The translations under genes were made by a program, and so were the position numbers. Shown in pieces: positions 43,189-54,378 of a stretch of 64,000 bases of DNA. The DNA comes from Nymphaea colorata (Eukaryota; Streptophyta; Magnoliopsida; Nymphaeales; Nymphaeaceae), in the NCBI RefSeq assembly GCF_008831285.2, contig NC_045139.1, positions 24,780,412 through 24,844,411 of the forward strand. The letters run 5' to 3'. The first letter of the stretch is position 1, and the number at the start of each line of letters is the position of its first letter. The notes under the pieces are model-generated. The model was not told where the DNA came from, ran no database searches, and saw only the letters and a program-made list of their open reading frames with translations.

Positions 43189-45369
43189 ATGGGTAAAAAG
43201 AAGCAAGTAGTGACTGAGGTGCCTGATGTTGAGGCAGAGACCTCAGCCAATGAGGAACAGCCCTCTACGGAGATGGAGGTGTACGCGGTGGAAAGGATGG
43301 TCCACATCGAAAATGAAGTTTTGAAAATCCGCCACGAAATGAGCGATTACAAGAAACAACTTTCTAAGCTCAACGAGTTAGAAGAAATCAAGGAGATGAT
43401 GAGGGTCATGACGGCCAATCAAGAGGCCCTTAGAAGGAGTAAACCGGATCCCCCACAGCCCCATGTTGACAAGGGCAAAGGCATACTAAATGGACCGCCC
43501 AATGTAGGTCCTAACCCCTTCCACTCACAACCCGGCCCAAGTAGACCACCACCCAGGGGGAGTAACGGCAATAATGGAGGATTCCACGGCCACCCAACCA
43601 ACCACAACAACTATCAGGGTGGGCAACATAACTCTTCGCCCGAGTGGGAGAACCGTGAGCCGTATGGACCTCAGACCAGCCAATATAGGTCCAGGTTTGG
43701 GGGTACGCAGTGGGAAAATGTGAACACAGACCGTAGATGGGGAGATAGAGGTGACCGAGAACCACCTTCGTGGGAGCCCTACAGAGAACGTCAGGCAGCG
43801 CCAAGAAACCAACCAAGGATTCCTATGGTTCGCATTGATTTTCCTCGATTCATTGGCAAGGAACCCTTAGATTGGATTTTCCAAGTGGAGGAGTACTTCA
43901 CTTGCCAAATGATTCCAGACGAAGAATGGCTTCAAACATCAATCCTCCATTTTGATGGCGAAGCTAGGAGATGGTACCGCTGGCTCAAACTCAAGGAGCC
44001 TGTCACTACATGGGGAGAGTTCAAAGAAGCTCTCATGCTCAGATTTGGCGAGTCCTCTTATGTGGATTACAACATCGAGTTGCGTAATCTAAGGCAAACC
44101 TCATCAGTACAAGAGTACCAAGTCAAGTTTGATAATTTAGCCAGCATGGCAGATTGGACACCTAAGTCCCTCATTGCCGCGTTTGTTGGGGGCCTGAAGG
44201 AAGAGATACAAATTGACATCCGGGCTGAGCCAAACACCGAGTTAAGAAAATGCTTTGCCAAGGCTCGTTCCATTGAGGATAGGCAAAGAAAGAAGCAAGC
44301 CCTATACCGCCAGTGGAAAAACCCTGGAACCGTCCGTGTGAGAGAGATCCCTCAACCGCAAAAGCTCCTTCCAGCCCCTCCACGTAAGGAAGAACCTAAG
44401 CCCGCCTACAAGGGCCGAGCACCTCCAGTGTTAACTCGAGAAGAAAGAGAAGAGTTAATCAAGAATAAGCAGTGTTTCTGGTGTAAAGAAAAGTGGGACC
44501 CCACGCACAAGTGTAAGCATATTCGAGTTTACACGGTTTTGGATAGTGAAGCCGATGAAGAAGGGGAAGAGGATCAGTCCCCTATGATCGAAGAGATAGA
44601 TGAAACTGAGGCCAGGGAAGAGCCTCAAGAGCAGGAAGGACCACCTCCTGAGGGTGCTTGTCACGCCATGACAGACCCCAACCGACCGGACGCCATGAGA
44701 GTTATTGGGCATATTGGAAAGAGACGTGTTCTTGTTCTTCTGGATTCAGGGGCCACTCATAACTTTGTGGGTGACCACCTCGCTAAGGAATTAAAGTGCA
44801 CCATGGAAGAGCACCCAGCCCTTCGAGTACTTGTGGCCAATGGAGAATGTCTCCCCTGCACTCGTAAATGTGCAAACGTCAAGCTTGTGCTACAGAAGAT
44901 CCCCTTTACAGTTGACTTGCTAGTCGTTCCTCTACCCAGCGTAGACATCATCCTTGGAGTCAAATGGCTCAAAACTTTAGGACGGATTTGGTGGGACTTC
45001 TCCACCATGGAGATGTGCCTGCCTAAGGAGGGTGGAGGAGAAGAAGTTGTGCTAAGGGCAGTCGATCCTAGTATGGCACCTAAGGCAGCTTTGAAGGCGA
45101 TAGCAGTACAGAGGCCAGCAGCTTGGTTAGTTTCCGTGGCAGAGGAAGTTGTCACTCAAGAAGGGTCAGATGAGGAAGTACCCGGGCAGATTAGGGAAGT
45201 GTTAGATGAGTTCGAGGACATCTTCGTGGAACCTAAAGGACTGCCACCACCTCGATCCTATGATCACAGAATAATCTTGACCAATGGCACTGAGCAAGTC
45301 AACGTGCGCCCATACCGATATGGGTATGCTCAGAAATCTGAAATTGAGAGATTGGTCAAGGAGATGTGA
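43189..45369 (+). pseudogene. gag-pro: Gag, protease and start of reverse transcriptase of element 3
   Basis: ATG at 43189 opens 726 codons (the frame is also open upstream to 43093, but that stretch has no ATG). An N-terminal acidic/coiled region is followed by a Gly/Pro/Asn/Arg-rich linker (residues about 95-200) and the capsid pattern Phe-Pro-Arg-Phe-Ile-Gly-Lys...Leu-Arg-Phe-Gly. The knuckle is Cys429-Cys432-His440-Cys442, with Asp at the place of the usual middle His. The protease site is Asp519-Ser-Gly-Ala. The frame ends in TGA 45367-45369 inside the conserved region just upstream of reverse transcriptase; the next block continues in the same frame. The spacing from primer site to ATG is about 180 bases. 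Confidence 0.92.
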
Positions 45370-45876
45370 GAAAGCAATATCATTCGGCCTAGTTCTAGTC
45401 CTTTCTCATTGCCAGTCCTTCTAGTCAAGAAGAAGGGCAACACATGGAGATTATGTGTGGATTACAGGGCTTTGAACGAAACTACTGTCAAAGATAGGCA
45501 TCCAATCCCCGTCATTGATGAACTTTTGGATGAGCTAGCAGGAGCTCGCATCTTCTCTAAGCTGGATCTCAGGTCAGGGTACCATCAAATCAGGATGTAT
45601 GAAGAGGACATCTCGAAGACGGCATTCCGTACCCACGACGGCCATTATGAATTTTTGGTAATGCCATTCGGACTCACGAACGCGCCAGCTATATTTCAAC
45701 GATGCATGAATGACGTGTTTCGTCAGTTCCTTCGTGATTTCGTCTTAGTCTTTTTTGATGACATTCTAGTTTACAGCCAGAGTATTGAGCAGCATGTTGA
45801 GCACCTTCGTACAGTGTTGAAAGTATTGAGGGAGAATACTTTGTTTGCAAAAATGTCCAAGTGCAGCTTTGGATAG
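45370..45876 (+). pseudogene. pol: Reverse transcriptase of element 3
   Basis: Same frame as gag-protease after the TGA. All main blocks are visible: Cys-Val-Asp-Tyr-Arg-Ala-Leu-Asn, [10 protein letters not shown], Met-Pro-Phe-Gly-Leu-Thr-Asn-Ala-Pro, and catalytic Phe-Phe-Asp-Asp at 45751-45762. TAG at 45874-45876 stands where element 2 has CAG (Gln). Confidence 0.94.
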
Positions 45877-46572
45877 ACTTCTATCGGGTATTTGGGGCAC
45901 ATCGTATCGCACGATGGGGTCAGGGCCGACCTAGAAAAACTTCAGGCCATGGAGCAATGGCCCTTACCAAAGGACCCTCGAGGCATGAGGGGATTCTTAG
46001 GCCTTACAGGGTACTACCGCAGATTTATTCAGGGCTATGGCCTGATCGCTTCTCCCCTAACGCACATGTTAAAGAAAGGGGAATTTACATGGACTGAGAA
46101 AGCTAGAAAGGCCTTCGTCAAACTCAAGGCCGCTATGACGAGTGCCCCTGTACTCGCCCTCCCTGATTTTTCAAAAGACTTCATGATTGAGACAGATGCT
46201 AGTGACGTTGGCATAGGTGCAGTCTTGAGCCAAGAGGGTCATCCGATCGCGTTTATGTCCAAGGCCCTCACGGAACGGGCCAAACCCTTCTCCACGTATG
46301 AAAAGGAGCTTTTGGCAATAGTCCTGGCAGTAGACAAGTGGAGACCCTATCTGATTGGACGAAGATTTGTGGTGAGGACGGACCATAGCAGTTTGAGGTA
46401 CATGGTAAAACAACGTGTCTCAACTCCTACTCAGCAGAGATGGTTGGCCAAACTCCTTGGCTATGATTTCACGATCGAGTACAAGAAGGGAACTGAGAAC
46501 TCTGCAGCGGACTCCTTGTCACGCATACCAGAGCAACTAAAAACTCTTTCTGTGATTGAAACCGACTTATAG
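45877..46572 (+). pseudogene. pol: RT thumb and RNase H of element 3
   Basis: The same frame continues with Gly-Tyr-Leu-Gly-His, [10 protein letters not shown], and RNase H with Glu-Thr-Asp-Ala-Ser-Asp, Tyr-Glu-Lys-Glu-Leu-Leu-Ala, Thr-Asp-His-Ser-Ser-Leu and Ala-Asp-Ser-Leu-Ser-Arg. No frameshift. TAG at 46570-46572 follows Glu-Thr-Asp-Leu. Confidence 0.93.
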
Positions 46573-47469
46573 GATAGACTAACTCAGGAGCAAGATCAAG
46601 ATTTGACTCTTAGGCTCCTCAAGCAATCCATACGCCAGAATCCAGGGTCTATTCCCCACTATTCGCTAAGAGGAGAGATACTCTGCAAGAAGAGACGAGC
46701 ATTGGTACCTAAGGACTCACCTCTCAAGAATAAGCTACTCAAACATTTTCATGATTCGAGTATTGCTGGTCACGAAGGCGTGGCTAAAACCATGGGGCGC
46801 ATTAAGGCACAGTTTTGGTGGGAGGGAATGAAAGCAGACGTGAAGAGTTATGTGAAAGCATGCCCAACCTGCCAACGCGAAAAGTATGAGGCCACCAAGC
46901 CTCCAGGGCACTTGAACCCCTTGCCCATACCGAACAAACCGTGGGAAGATGTATCAATGGACTTCATTGATGCGATGCCACGAGCTGAAGGAAAAGAGGC
47001 GGTGTTGGTCGTGGTAGATAGATTAACAAAGTACAGCCATTTCGTGGCACTACCAAGAAACTACCATGGGCCAATGGTCGCAAGTGTTTACCAAGATCAC
47101 GTAGGAAAGCTGCATGGTATGCCCCAGACCATTGTCTGCGATCGGGATTCAATCTTCCTCAGTGCTTTTTGGAGGGAGTACATGAAAATGGCGGGAACAG
47201 TGATCAACTTTAGCTCCGCCCATCATCCTCAAACAGATGGGCAGAGTGAGGTGGTCAACAGGACATTGGAAACTTATTTGAGGTGTTACGCCGGAGAAAG
47301 GCCCAACACATGGGTCAAATACTTATCCTGGGGTGAGTGGTCCTACAACACCAGCCTACATTCTGGAACCAGCATGACCCCCTACGAAGCCCTGTATGGC
47401 TATCCACCGACTTCAATCCCCAGGTATGAGGTAGACACAGCGAGGGAAGATGAATCGATGTTGCGTTGA
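46573..47469 (+). pseudogene. pol: Integrase of element 3
   Basis: The HHCC zinc module is complete (His-Phe-His-Asp ... Ala-Gly-His ... Ala-Cys-Pro-Thr-Cys). Catalytic Asp residues lie in Met-Asp-Phe-Ile-Asp and Cys-Asp-Arg-Asp-Ser; the Glu is in Gly-Gln-Ser-Glu-Val-Val-Asn-Arg-Thr. The frame breaks near 47465, a one-base shift, and the C-terminal part continues in another frame. Integrase inserts the DNA copy into the host chromosome. Confidence 0.93.
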
Positions 47470-48025
47470 GAAATAGGGATGACATTCTGGCCACACTCAA
47501 ACGGAACATAGAGAGGGCCCAGGCTAGAATGAAGAGGGCACATGACAAAGGGCGTAAGGACAGAGAATTTGAGGTAGGAGACATGGTTTGGTTGAAGAGG
47601 CTGCCCATGAGGCAGAAATCATTGCTAGGACAACCCTACTCGAAGCTTCTGCCAAGATACTATGGGCCGTTTCGAGTACTTCAAAAGATTGGCAAGGCAG
47701 CCTACCGCATAGCCCTACCACCTACAGCCCTTGTTCATCCCGTATTTCATGTATCTCGGTTAAAGCCGCATCATGGGCCTGTACCAGAACAAGAGGAGCC
47801 GTTACCCGATGTTAGCCACCGGCCCTATCGAATCCTTAAACATCGATGGGTCACACGAGATGGAAGAGCCCGTCATGAAGTTTTGATCGAATGGGAAGGA
47901 GTCGATGGTGGTACCTCCTAGGAGTTGTTTGACAAGATAAAACTCCAATTCCCTACAGGAGCTTGGGGACAAGCTCCATCTCAGGAGGGTGGATCTGATA
48001 CGGGTCAACCTACAGATTAGCCTAG
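47466..48025 (+). pseudogene. pol: Integrase C-terminus, chromodomain-like module and LTR-crossing end of element 3
   Basis: The Arg-Lys-Asp-Arg-Glu-Phe...Leu-Gly-Gln-Pro-Tyr-Ser-Lys-Leu-Leu-Pro block is followed by Tyr-Arg-Ile-Leu-Lys-His-Arg ... Leu-Ile-Glu-Trp-Glu-Gly. TAG 47919-47921 replaces the Trp codon of the Ser-Trp-Glu motif. The same frame then stays open across the purine tract and LTR start (Gly-Gln-Ala-Pro-Ser-Gln-Glu-Gly-Gly-Ser-Asp-Thr) to a TAG near 48018. Confidence 0.88.
47983..47995 (+). other. Polypurine tract of element 3
   Basis: Aggagggtggatc immediately precedes the 3' LTR start TGATACG. Confidence 0.88.
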
Positions 48026-50878
48026 GGCAGACACGGGCGTCGCCGAGAGCAGCCAGAGAGCACGAGGCAAAGCTGCCCTTCATGCGGTTCAGGCCCTTCA
48101 TGGCTGTGATGACCCAAGTCCGGGTCAAGAGGGAGGAGTGGGAGGCGTAGTGCAGCAGGTGCAGACCTTGCATGAGGATGATGTTCAGCTTAGAATTGTA
48201 GCCGAGGGAGGAGCGGGAGGAGAGGCAACGACTCTAAGCGAGGCTCTTGAGGACCAAGGCGAGAAGGGTCAAGTCCAAGTCCGGTCTAGTCCAGCCTAGG
48301 TCTTCGCTATACCCATTCACTTAGGGTCAGCCTAAGGCGAGCCTAGGCGAATCCAGGTCAGAACCAAGGCCCACGCTGAGCGGGCTAAGGGGAAGACGAG
48401 TTAGGATCGAGATATTAGGTCTCGAGTTTGATTGGCTTGCATTATTTTCTTTCATTTAGAGTGCGCATTAGATTTAGTGTGAATTTCGTTTTGAGATTTC
48501 GTTTTGGGTTTGGATCACTTGTTTGGATCCGTTTTTCATTCAGTTCTTTAAATACTTAGACCTCATTTGGATCTGGATGCAAAATTTGGAAATTGAATTC
48601 ATTTGTGTGAATCGTCTCTCTCTCATCTCCTCGAGATCTCTCTCTCTCTCGCACACTCTCTTCTCCATGCCACGCCTTTCTTCTTCCGTCTCACATTTGG
48701 GAATTTCCAGCGCCTCTTGCTGGACTTCCTCACGTAGCAGCAGCAATTCCCGACGGTATTCTTCTTTCCTTGACTCGTTCTCTTCTTCTCTTCTTCCTCA
48801 TCCACTCGGCCGAAGGGTTTGCTAATCGGAGAACGCCCAAGCGTCCGGCGCAAGGTGCTTCTTCCTACGGATTTCTTCCCCACGACTACACCAGCGATTG
48901 AAGTGCAGCCTCACGTTTCCACCCGTGAAGGTTAGAGGCATCATCGTACCGGGAGGGCTTCACACGTCTAGGTGACTAGAAGAGTGAAGCGACCATTTCA
49001 GATTCGGACTATTGGAGGTAAGCGTCTATAGCTTGAACGAAGGGGCGTGCAACGGCATTGGGTGCGCTTAGGGAAGAGTTCGACCAAAGGGAGTGACTTG
49101 CTGGAAAAACAGCCGGTGAGTCATTCTTTTGCACGGTGGAAATCCCCTCTAAGCACTCCTTTACGAGTCACGGGCCTTCCTCTTGTTATCGTCGATTTCT
49201 TTCTCTAGTCTTGTGCAATTTTATTCGATAGTTTGAGCAAAAGAAGTTCAGATTCAGTCACGGGTTTTTGGCCTGTCCTCTTGCTGGAAAAATCAGAAAA
49301 AAAAAACAGAAAAAGGGCGAGAAAACAAGAAAGAAAAACAGGAAAAGAAATACACCCAAAAGAAAATCAAAATCGGCAAGTGGGACAAGGTGCGACCCCT
49401 TCTAGCATCGGCCGGAATTGCCAAATTCCGGCCACTGCTGCATTGTTTCCGGCGTATTTCCGGCATGGGGCAGCAAGTGATCCGAGTTACATCTTAGTGG
49501 ATTTGGGAGAATTCGGCTTCATTTGGGGAAAATCTGGCCGCATTTGGGGAAAGCATTCTTTGCGTCGGTTCATTTGGGAATTCCTAGATTATCTCTCTCA
49601 AATCGGTAAGTGTTTGACTGTCTTGGGCCTTTCGCCACCTCCACCCTACATCTGGACACGTGGCGAGATCTGAGAGCATTAGAGAGAGAACCTTGGTGCG
49701 AGATCTTCCCTTTTCCTAGATTCTAGTTAGCGGATCTCATTTGGAGGGGGTGAGTTCCCTTTTGGGAGATCTTCTAGGGAGGAGATTCCTAAAAGCTAGG
49801 ATCTTCTCCTACCTTGTTGGAGTTTGCAGCCTTTGTAGCCTGCCACCTCGCTTTCCACTTTAGCTAGAGAACCTCCCAGCCACACACCTTAGCAACCAGC
49901 TTGCCACCTCACCTAGACACCTCACCGAATTCCTAGCCTCTCTCCTACTTACTTGGGAGATAGCCCTTCTAGAAGTGCCACCTCGTCCTAGCATCTTGGT
50001 GAACGATTCCCTAGTGGGATATTCTCCACATTCCTAGCCACCCAATCCTCTACCGAATCACCCTAGGTCCCATCCGAACTCACCAAGTTACTGCCTACCC
50101 ATTTCCCATTTCCATTTTCACCTAGCTTGTGCGCCTAACCCTACCCTAGCTACTTTATAGGGACGCCCATTTTAGCCTCTTCCCTACATCCAGTCAACCT
50201 AGGAATTGGACCATAGGACCCACTTGGCCTAACCCACCATTGACCTAGCTCCCTGGCCGAACCTAGCCCGGGCCCACCTGGTCCCACCTGGTCTGAGCTC
50301 ATCCAGCCCAAGACCCGCACCTAGGAGGTTCCAGCCCTAGCGCCAAGGAAGACCGCGGCTCTCTTGTCCGCATCCTTGTGTACCTTGGAACCGGCTGGCC
50401 TTGCCCCAGCCATCTCCAGCGACCTCCGGCCGCCGCCGGCCACCTCTGCTCTTTTTCCGGCGACCCTCTGGCGTGGATTCCAGAAGGTCCCCAAGACTGC
50501 CAGCATGGCGTTGGAGTGCTCCTAGGCGTTCTCGGCAAGGTGTTCTCCCTCTGCGCGTCCATTGGAGCGACTTCACTCAATAACCGGCGTCTTCAACCTT
50601 GGAGTTCCAGCCCGACGCCAGCCCTTTCTCTCGTGTTGCTGATAGTGCCCGAGTGTGGAATCTCACCTCGTGGCGTGTGATTGATTCGCCAAGCTTGCCT
50701 TGGCCGGTACACTCTACTCCTCTCTTAGATACGTGGGTGGTAGCATTTATTTGTTTTTCTTTTGATTTCAGCCCGACCTTGGGTCGTCGTTGTGCATAGA
50801 GGGACCTCCGCGGCACTGCGCCAAGGACACGACCTCGTGCCGACACTAGCCTCCTACGGGTGGGTGTGGTTTGCTCGT

Positions 50879-51172
50879 GTTACGGACCAGTTTGTAGGTC
50901 CAGACCCAACAAAGCACGAGCAGGCCGAAACCAGTCGGCCAAGGCATAAAGCCTCAGACTTATGGGCTTCAGCGATAAGGCAACATGAAGAAGTCGTCAG
51001 CGAGGCTAAGTCGGCACCCGAACCAGTTGCAGAGGGCGGAGTGGGAGGAGCAGCTAGGTCCGGAAGAGTGCTCGAACCAGGTGGAACTCAAGACGTTCTA
51101 GAACCCATTGCGAGACTCACCGAGCTTGACCAGACCAAACCGAGCGTGAGTCCTAATCCCCCGAACGCTTGA
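50879..51172 (+). other. Open frame at the start of solo LTR W (tail peptide)
   Basis: 98 codons from base 2 to TGA. It contains Ala-Glu-Gly-Gly-Val-Gly-Gly-Ala-Ala-Arg-Ser, then Leu-Glu-Pro-Gly and Leu-Thr-Glu-Leu-Asp-Gln-Thr-Lys-Pro, aligning by eye with the LTR X tail. As part of a solo LTR it has no upstream pol, so it is a fossil here. Confidence 0.5.
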
Positions 51173-52504
51173 GCCTATCTAAAGCCGAATGGCTTAGGTT
51201 CAGATCTAAGTCACACGGACTAGACCCATGCACCAACACCCGAAGTGTGGGCGGTAACCCACACAAGGTCCCCACCCTAAGTCCACAAGGCTTAGGGATT
51301 TTCATATTTGATTTATGTGCTGGGCGCTAGGCCCAATTTATATTGTGCGACTTTCATTTTATGTTAATAGCAGGTTTTGAATAAGAGACCTAGCAAGGCG
51401 GGTTGTGCCTTGCGCATTTTTGTAATGGGGAGAGTTAGCGAGCTAGGTTAGGGTGTAAATAGGGCTCGCATTAGGGTAAGTATATATTCTTTGTAAGCAA
51501 TGTACTATGGATGCGAAAATTAATTTGAGATTGGCCATTCGGCGTTTGCACTCTCTCGAGGCTTCTCCCTTCTCGTCTCCCACCTTGCTCAACCCGTGAG
51601 CCAGGCGTCTCCTCCCTCCTCGCGTCCTCTACCACCACGGCGCCTCCACTTCCAGAACATCCTTGAAGAGCTACCGTCCATAGGACACCGGCATAAGGAT
51701 TGAAGGCTTAGGCGGACCTCCTCCACCGGCGGCGATCCCTCCTTTGTCACGTAAGTACCCCGTTCGAGCTTTTTGAAATTCTGGAATCGGTGCCTTTTCC
51801 CTGATCACGAGGGGACTTTGAGGCTGATTCCGGTGTAGGGAAGGTTGAAGGCACGGGTATTCCCGTCGGCTTCAACAAGACACCGAAAAGGGGACGGCTG
51901 TTGACCTTTTTCGTGCTGCCCGAGTGCTTGTTCAGCCTTAGAACCAGGGACGCCTTCCCTTAGTTCCTCCCTCGACATACCCGAAGAGTGGAGCTGTTGT
52001 TGGGGGTGTGTTTGGTTCTAATCTGCAACAATACCTCGAGTCGCACGTTGGAGATCAAAGGCCCTGTCCTTAGTAGGGATTTGGCCGATAAGAAAAAAGG
52101 AACAAAGTCGAAGAAATCCGATTTATCGGCTCTAGATCTTCCTCTCGAGCTCTTGGTCCAGAGGCCTAAAAATCATAAGAAATCAAGGTTCTGGCCTAGA
52201 TCTGAGACAGAGGACTAGCTCAGAAGAATCGCCCAATCGAGCTCTTCAAAATAATATAATTTGGGTAAGATTCAGCGGCTAGATCGAAAGATTGAACTAC
52301 CGTCGGAAAAAGGAGTAAATCCAGCCACCGCTACACAAACCGGTGGTCACCATTGATTCCGGTCGGGAGGACCATTTTGCCCTTCTTTCCCTACTGTTTT
52401 TAATTAAAACCGATAGGGGCACGCTGGTCAATTGGACTTTCGGATCAAGCCCTAGCCGCCGGCGCGAGGTTGGAGATTCCTCCTTGGTCACACGCCTAAA
52501 CTCG

Positions 52505-54378
52505 GTAAGTCCTCCTTCGTTCGATCTCAGCCCTTTGTTTGGACACCTGTCACCCATCTAGCCACCCATCCGAGACCCTTCCTCGTCAGCTGCCACTTGT
52601 CCCAGACCGAGATCACCTCGCAATCACCTGCTCCACCAGATTAGGAAACCTCTCCGCGCAGCCGCGTCCCTTCCCCCTTGTCGCTACCTCCACCGCGTCA
52701 ACCCTAATCTCTCCCTATCCCTCACGCGTTCATCAATACACGTGTCTTGATCTCGCCCATCCACTCGCCACCTCACCTGCCAGCTCGCCCTCCAGCTCCT
52801 CGTCCTGGTCCCGCCTTTATCCATGCGCCCACCGCGAGACCCCGCGAGATCTCCCTGGCCTATCTTTCCGGATTTGGTCTCCCTCGTTCTAGGAAAGGCA
52901 TCGCCACCTCGCCTCTCCTTTCTTAATTCTTCTCAGCCGCATATCTTCCTTTCCCTTGACCTAATCCGCATCTGCCTTCAGCCGTTGATCACCTCCACGT
53001 GTCTCCATCTCAGCCCTGGCCTCAACCAAGCTCACCCGAGAGTGCCACCTGGCCCTTCGCCACAATCTCCTCCTCCTTCTTTGTCGAGCTCCTCCCTATC
53101 ACTTAGGCAAGAGTTCGAATCCTCCTCCTAATAGCTAGCACTTTTCTAGCTCATTCTGTCGTGTCCCTCCATCTTGCCACGTGGCAAGCATCGGCGCCCC
53201 TTCCTTGGTTTGACCAACCAAGTCAAACCCCACCTATCTAGGAGCCCTCACGCGCCGCCATCTCACTCAGGTTCCCCAACTCACTCGGCCTTGTTCTAAA
53301 CCGCCAACCTTCTCTTACCTTAGCCGAATCTAGGTGCAACCCACCGAGTCCACTTCTTTGGTAACCCCCCTTAGTGGCTCGAGCCTACCTCGAGTGACCC
53401 TTGACCTAATTGACCCGGACCCACTGAGCTAGGTCCAATTAGTCAACCACCTACTTAGTCAACCCTTCCCGCCTTTGGTCAACGTTGACATTCACTTGCA
53501 AGCCTAGGCTTGACCCCAGCCTACCCAAGCGGACATCCTAATAGCTAGGTCAACCCCTACCGCATCTAAGCCCCCTCTGACTCAGCCTACCTCAACCCGA
53601 ACCTGCTTGACCAGACCGACTTCCTAGTAGAGCCCAGTCGAACCTAATCAACCCAGCCTTAGCTAGGTCTAGGTTCTGCCGGCTCGCCGGCCCTTGCAGC
53701 GGCCACTCCTTCTCCGTCGGCATCCACCGGCGCGCGTGGCCGAGCCACAACTCGGAGACAGGCATGTAGGCGCTGTCGCTGTGACAGCAGCCCCCCTCGG
53801 CTTCCCAGGCGGCCCTTCCGGCCAGGATCCTCCGTCGTCAGCGCGCAGCAGCACTGGGCATCGACTCGCAGGCGACATCCTTTCGATCGGTGTCTCTGGT
53901 CCCGACTGCAAGCGAGTACTCTTCGGCGTACGTCGACAGTAGCGACCGCAGCAGCCCGTCAGCCACGTCCTTCGTCCTCGGCGCGCATCCTCCCGCTCTG
54001 TTCAGCGTCTGTCAGCAGCTCTCGTCTGACGCCAGCGCCGCGCGAGCAGACTCCCTAGCCGCAACAGCGCCACGGCCATAGCCAGCGAGCAGCGATCAGG
54101 CCTCGGCTGTCGACCAGCCTTCCAGGAGCGGTCGTCCGTCAGCGCCCTTCCGACAGCAGCCAGTCTGAGCTGCAGGCTACGAGGAGGCTCTCCTCAGCTG
54201 GTTATCCTGTTCCGTGAGCTGCAGTGCTCGGGGCCTGGTTCTCACCCCGAGACGTTTATCCGGCTCCGCCAAGGGTGAACCTTGGCCGGTATCGTCTCCT
54301 TACCCCCTTGTAGCTTCGGGTGGGATTTTGCTTTACGCATTAGGTAGCATCGTAGTTTATTTCAGTTTATTACTTTAG
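52505..54378 (+). promoter_or_regulatory. Possible intron carried inside solo LTR W
   Basis: Donor ctcg|GTAAGT lies shortly after a gccgccgg tract, as in LTR 1 (element 3 has a donor but I did not check the tract there). Acceptors: ttatttcag at 54365 or ttactttag at 54378, just before the conserved 3' block. Consensus-based inference only. Confidence 0.35.
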
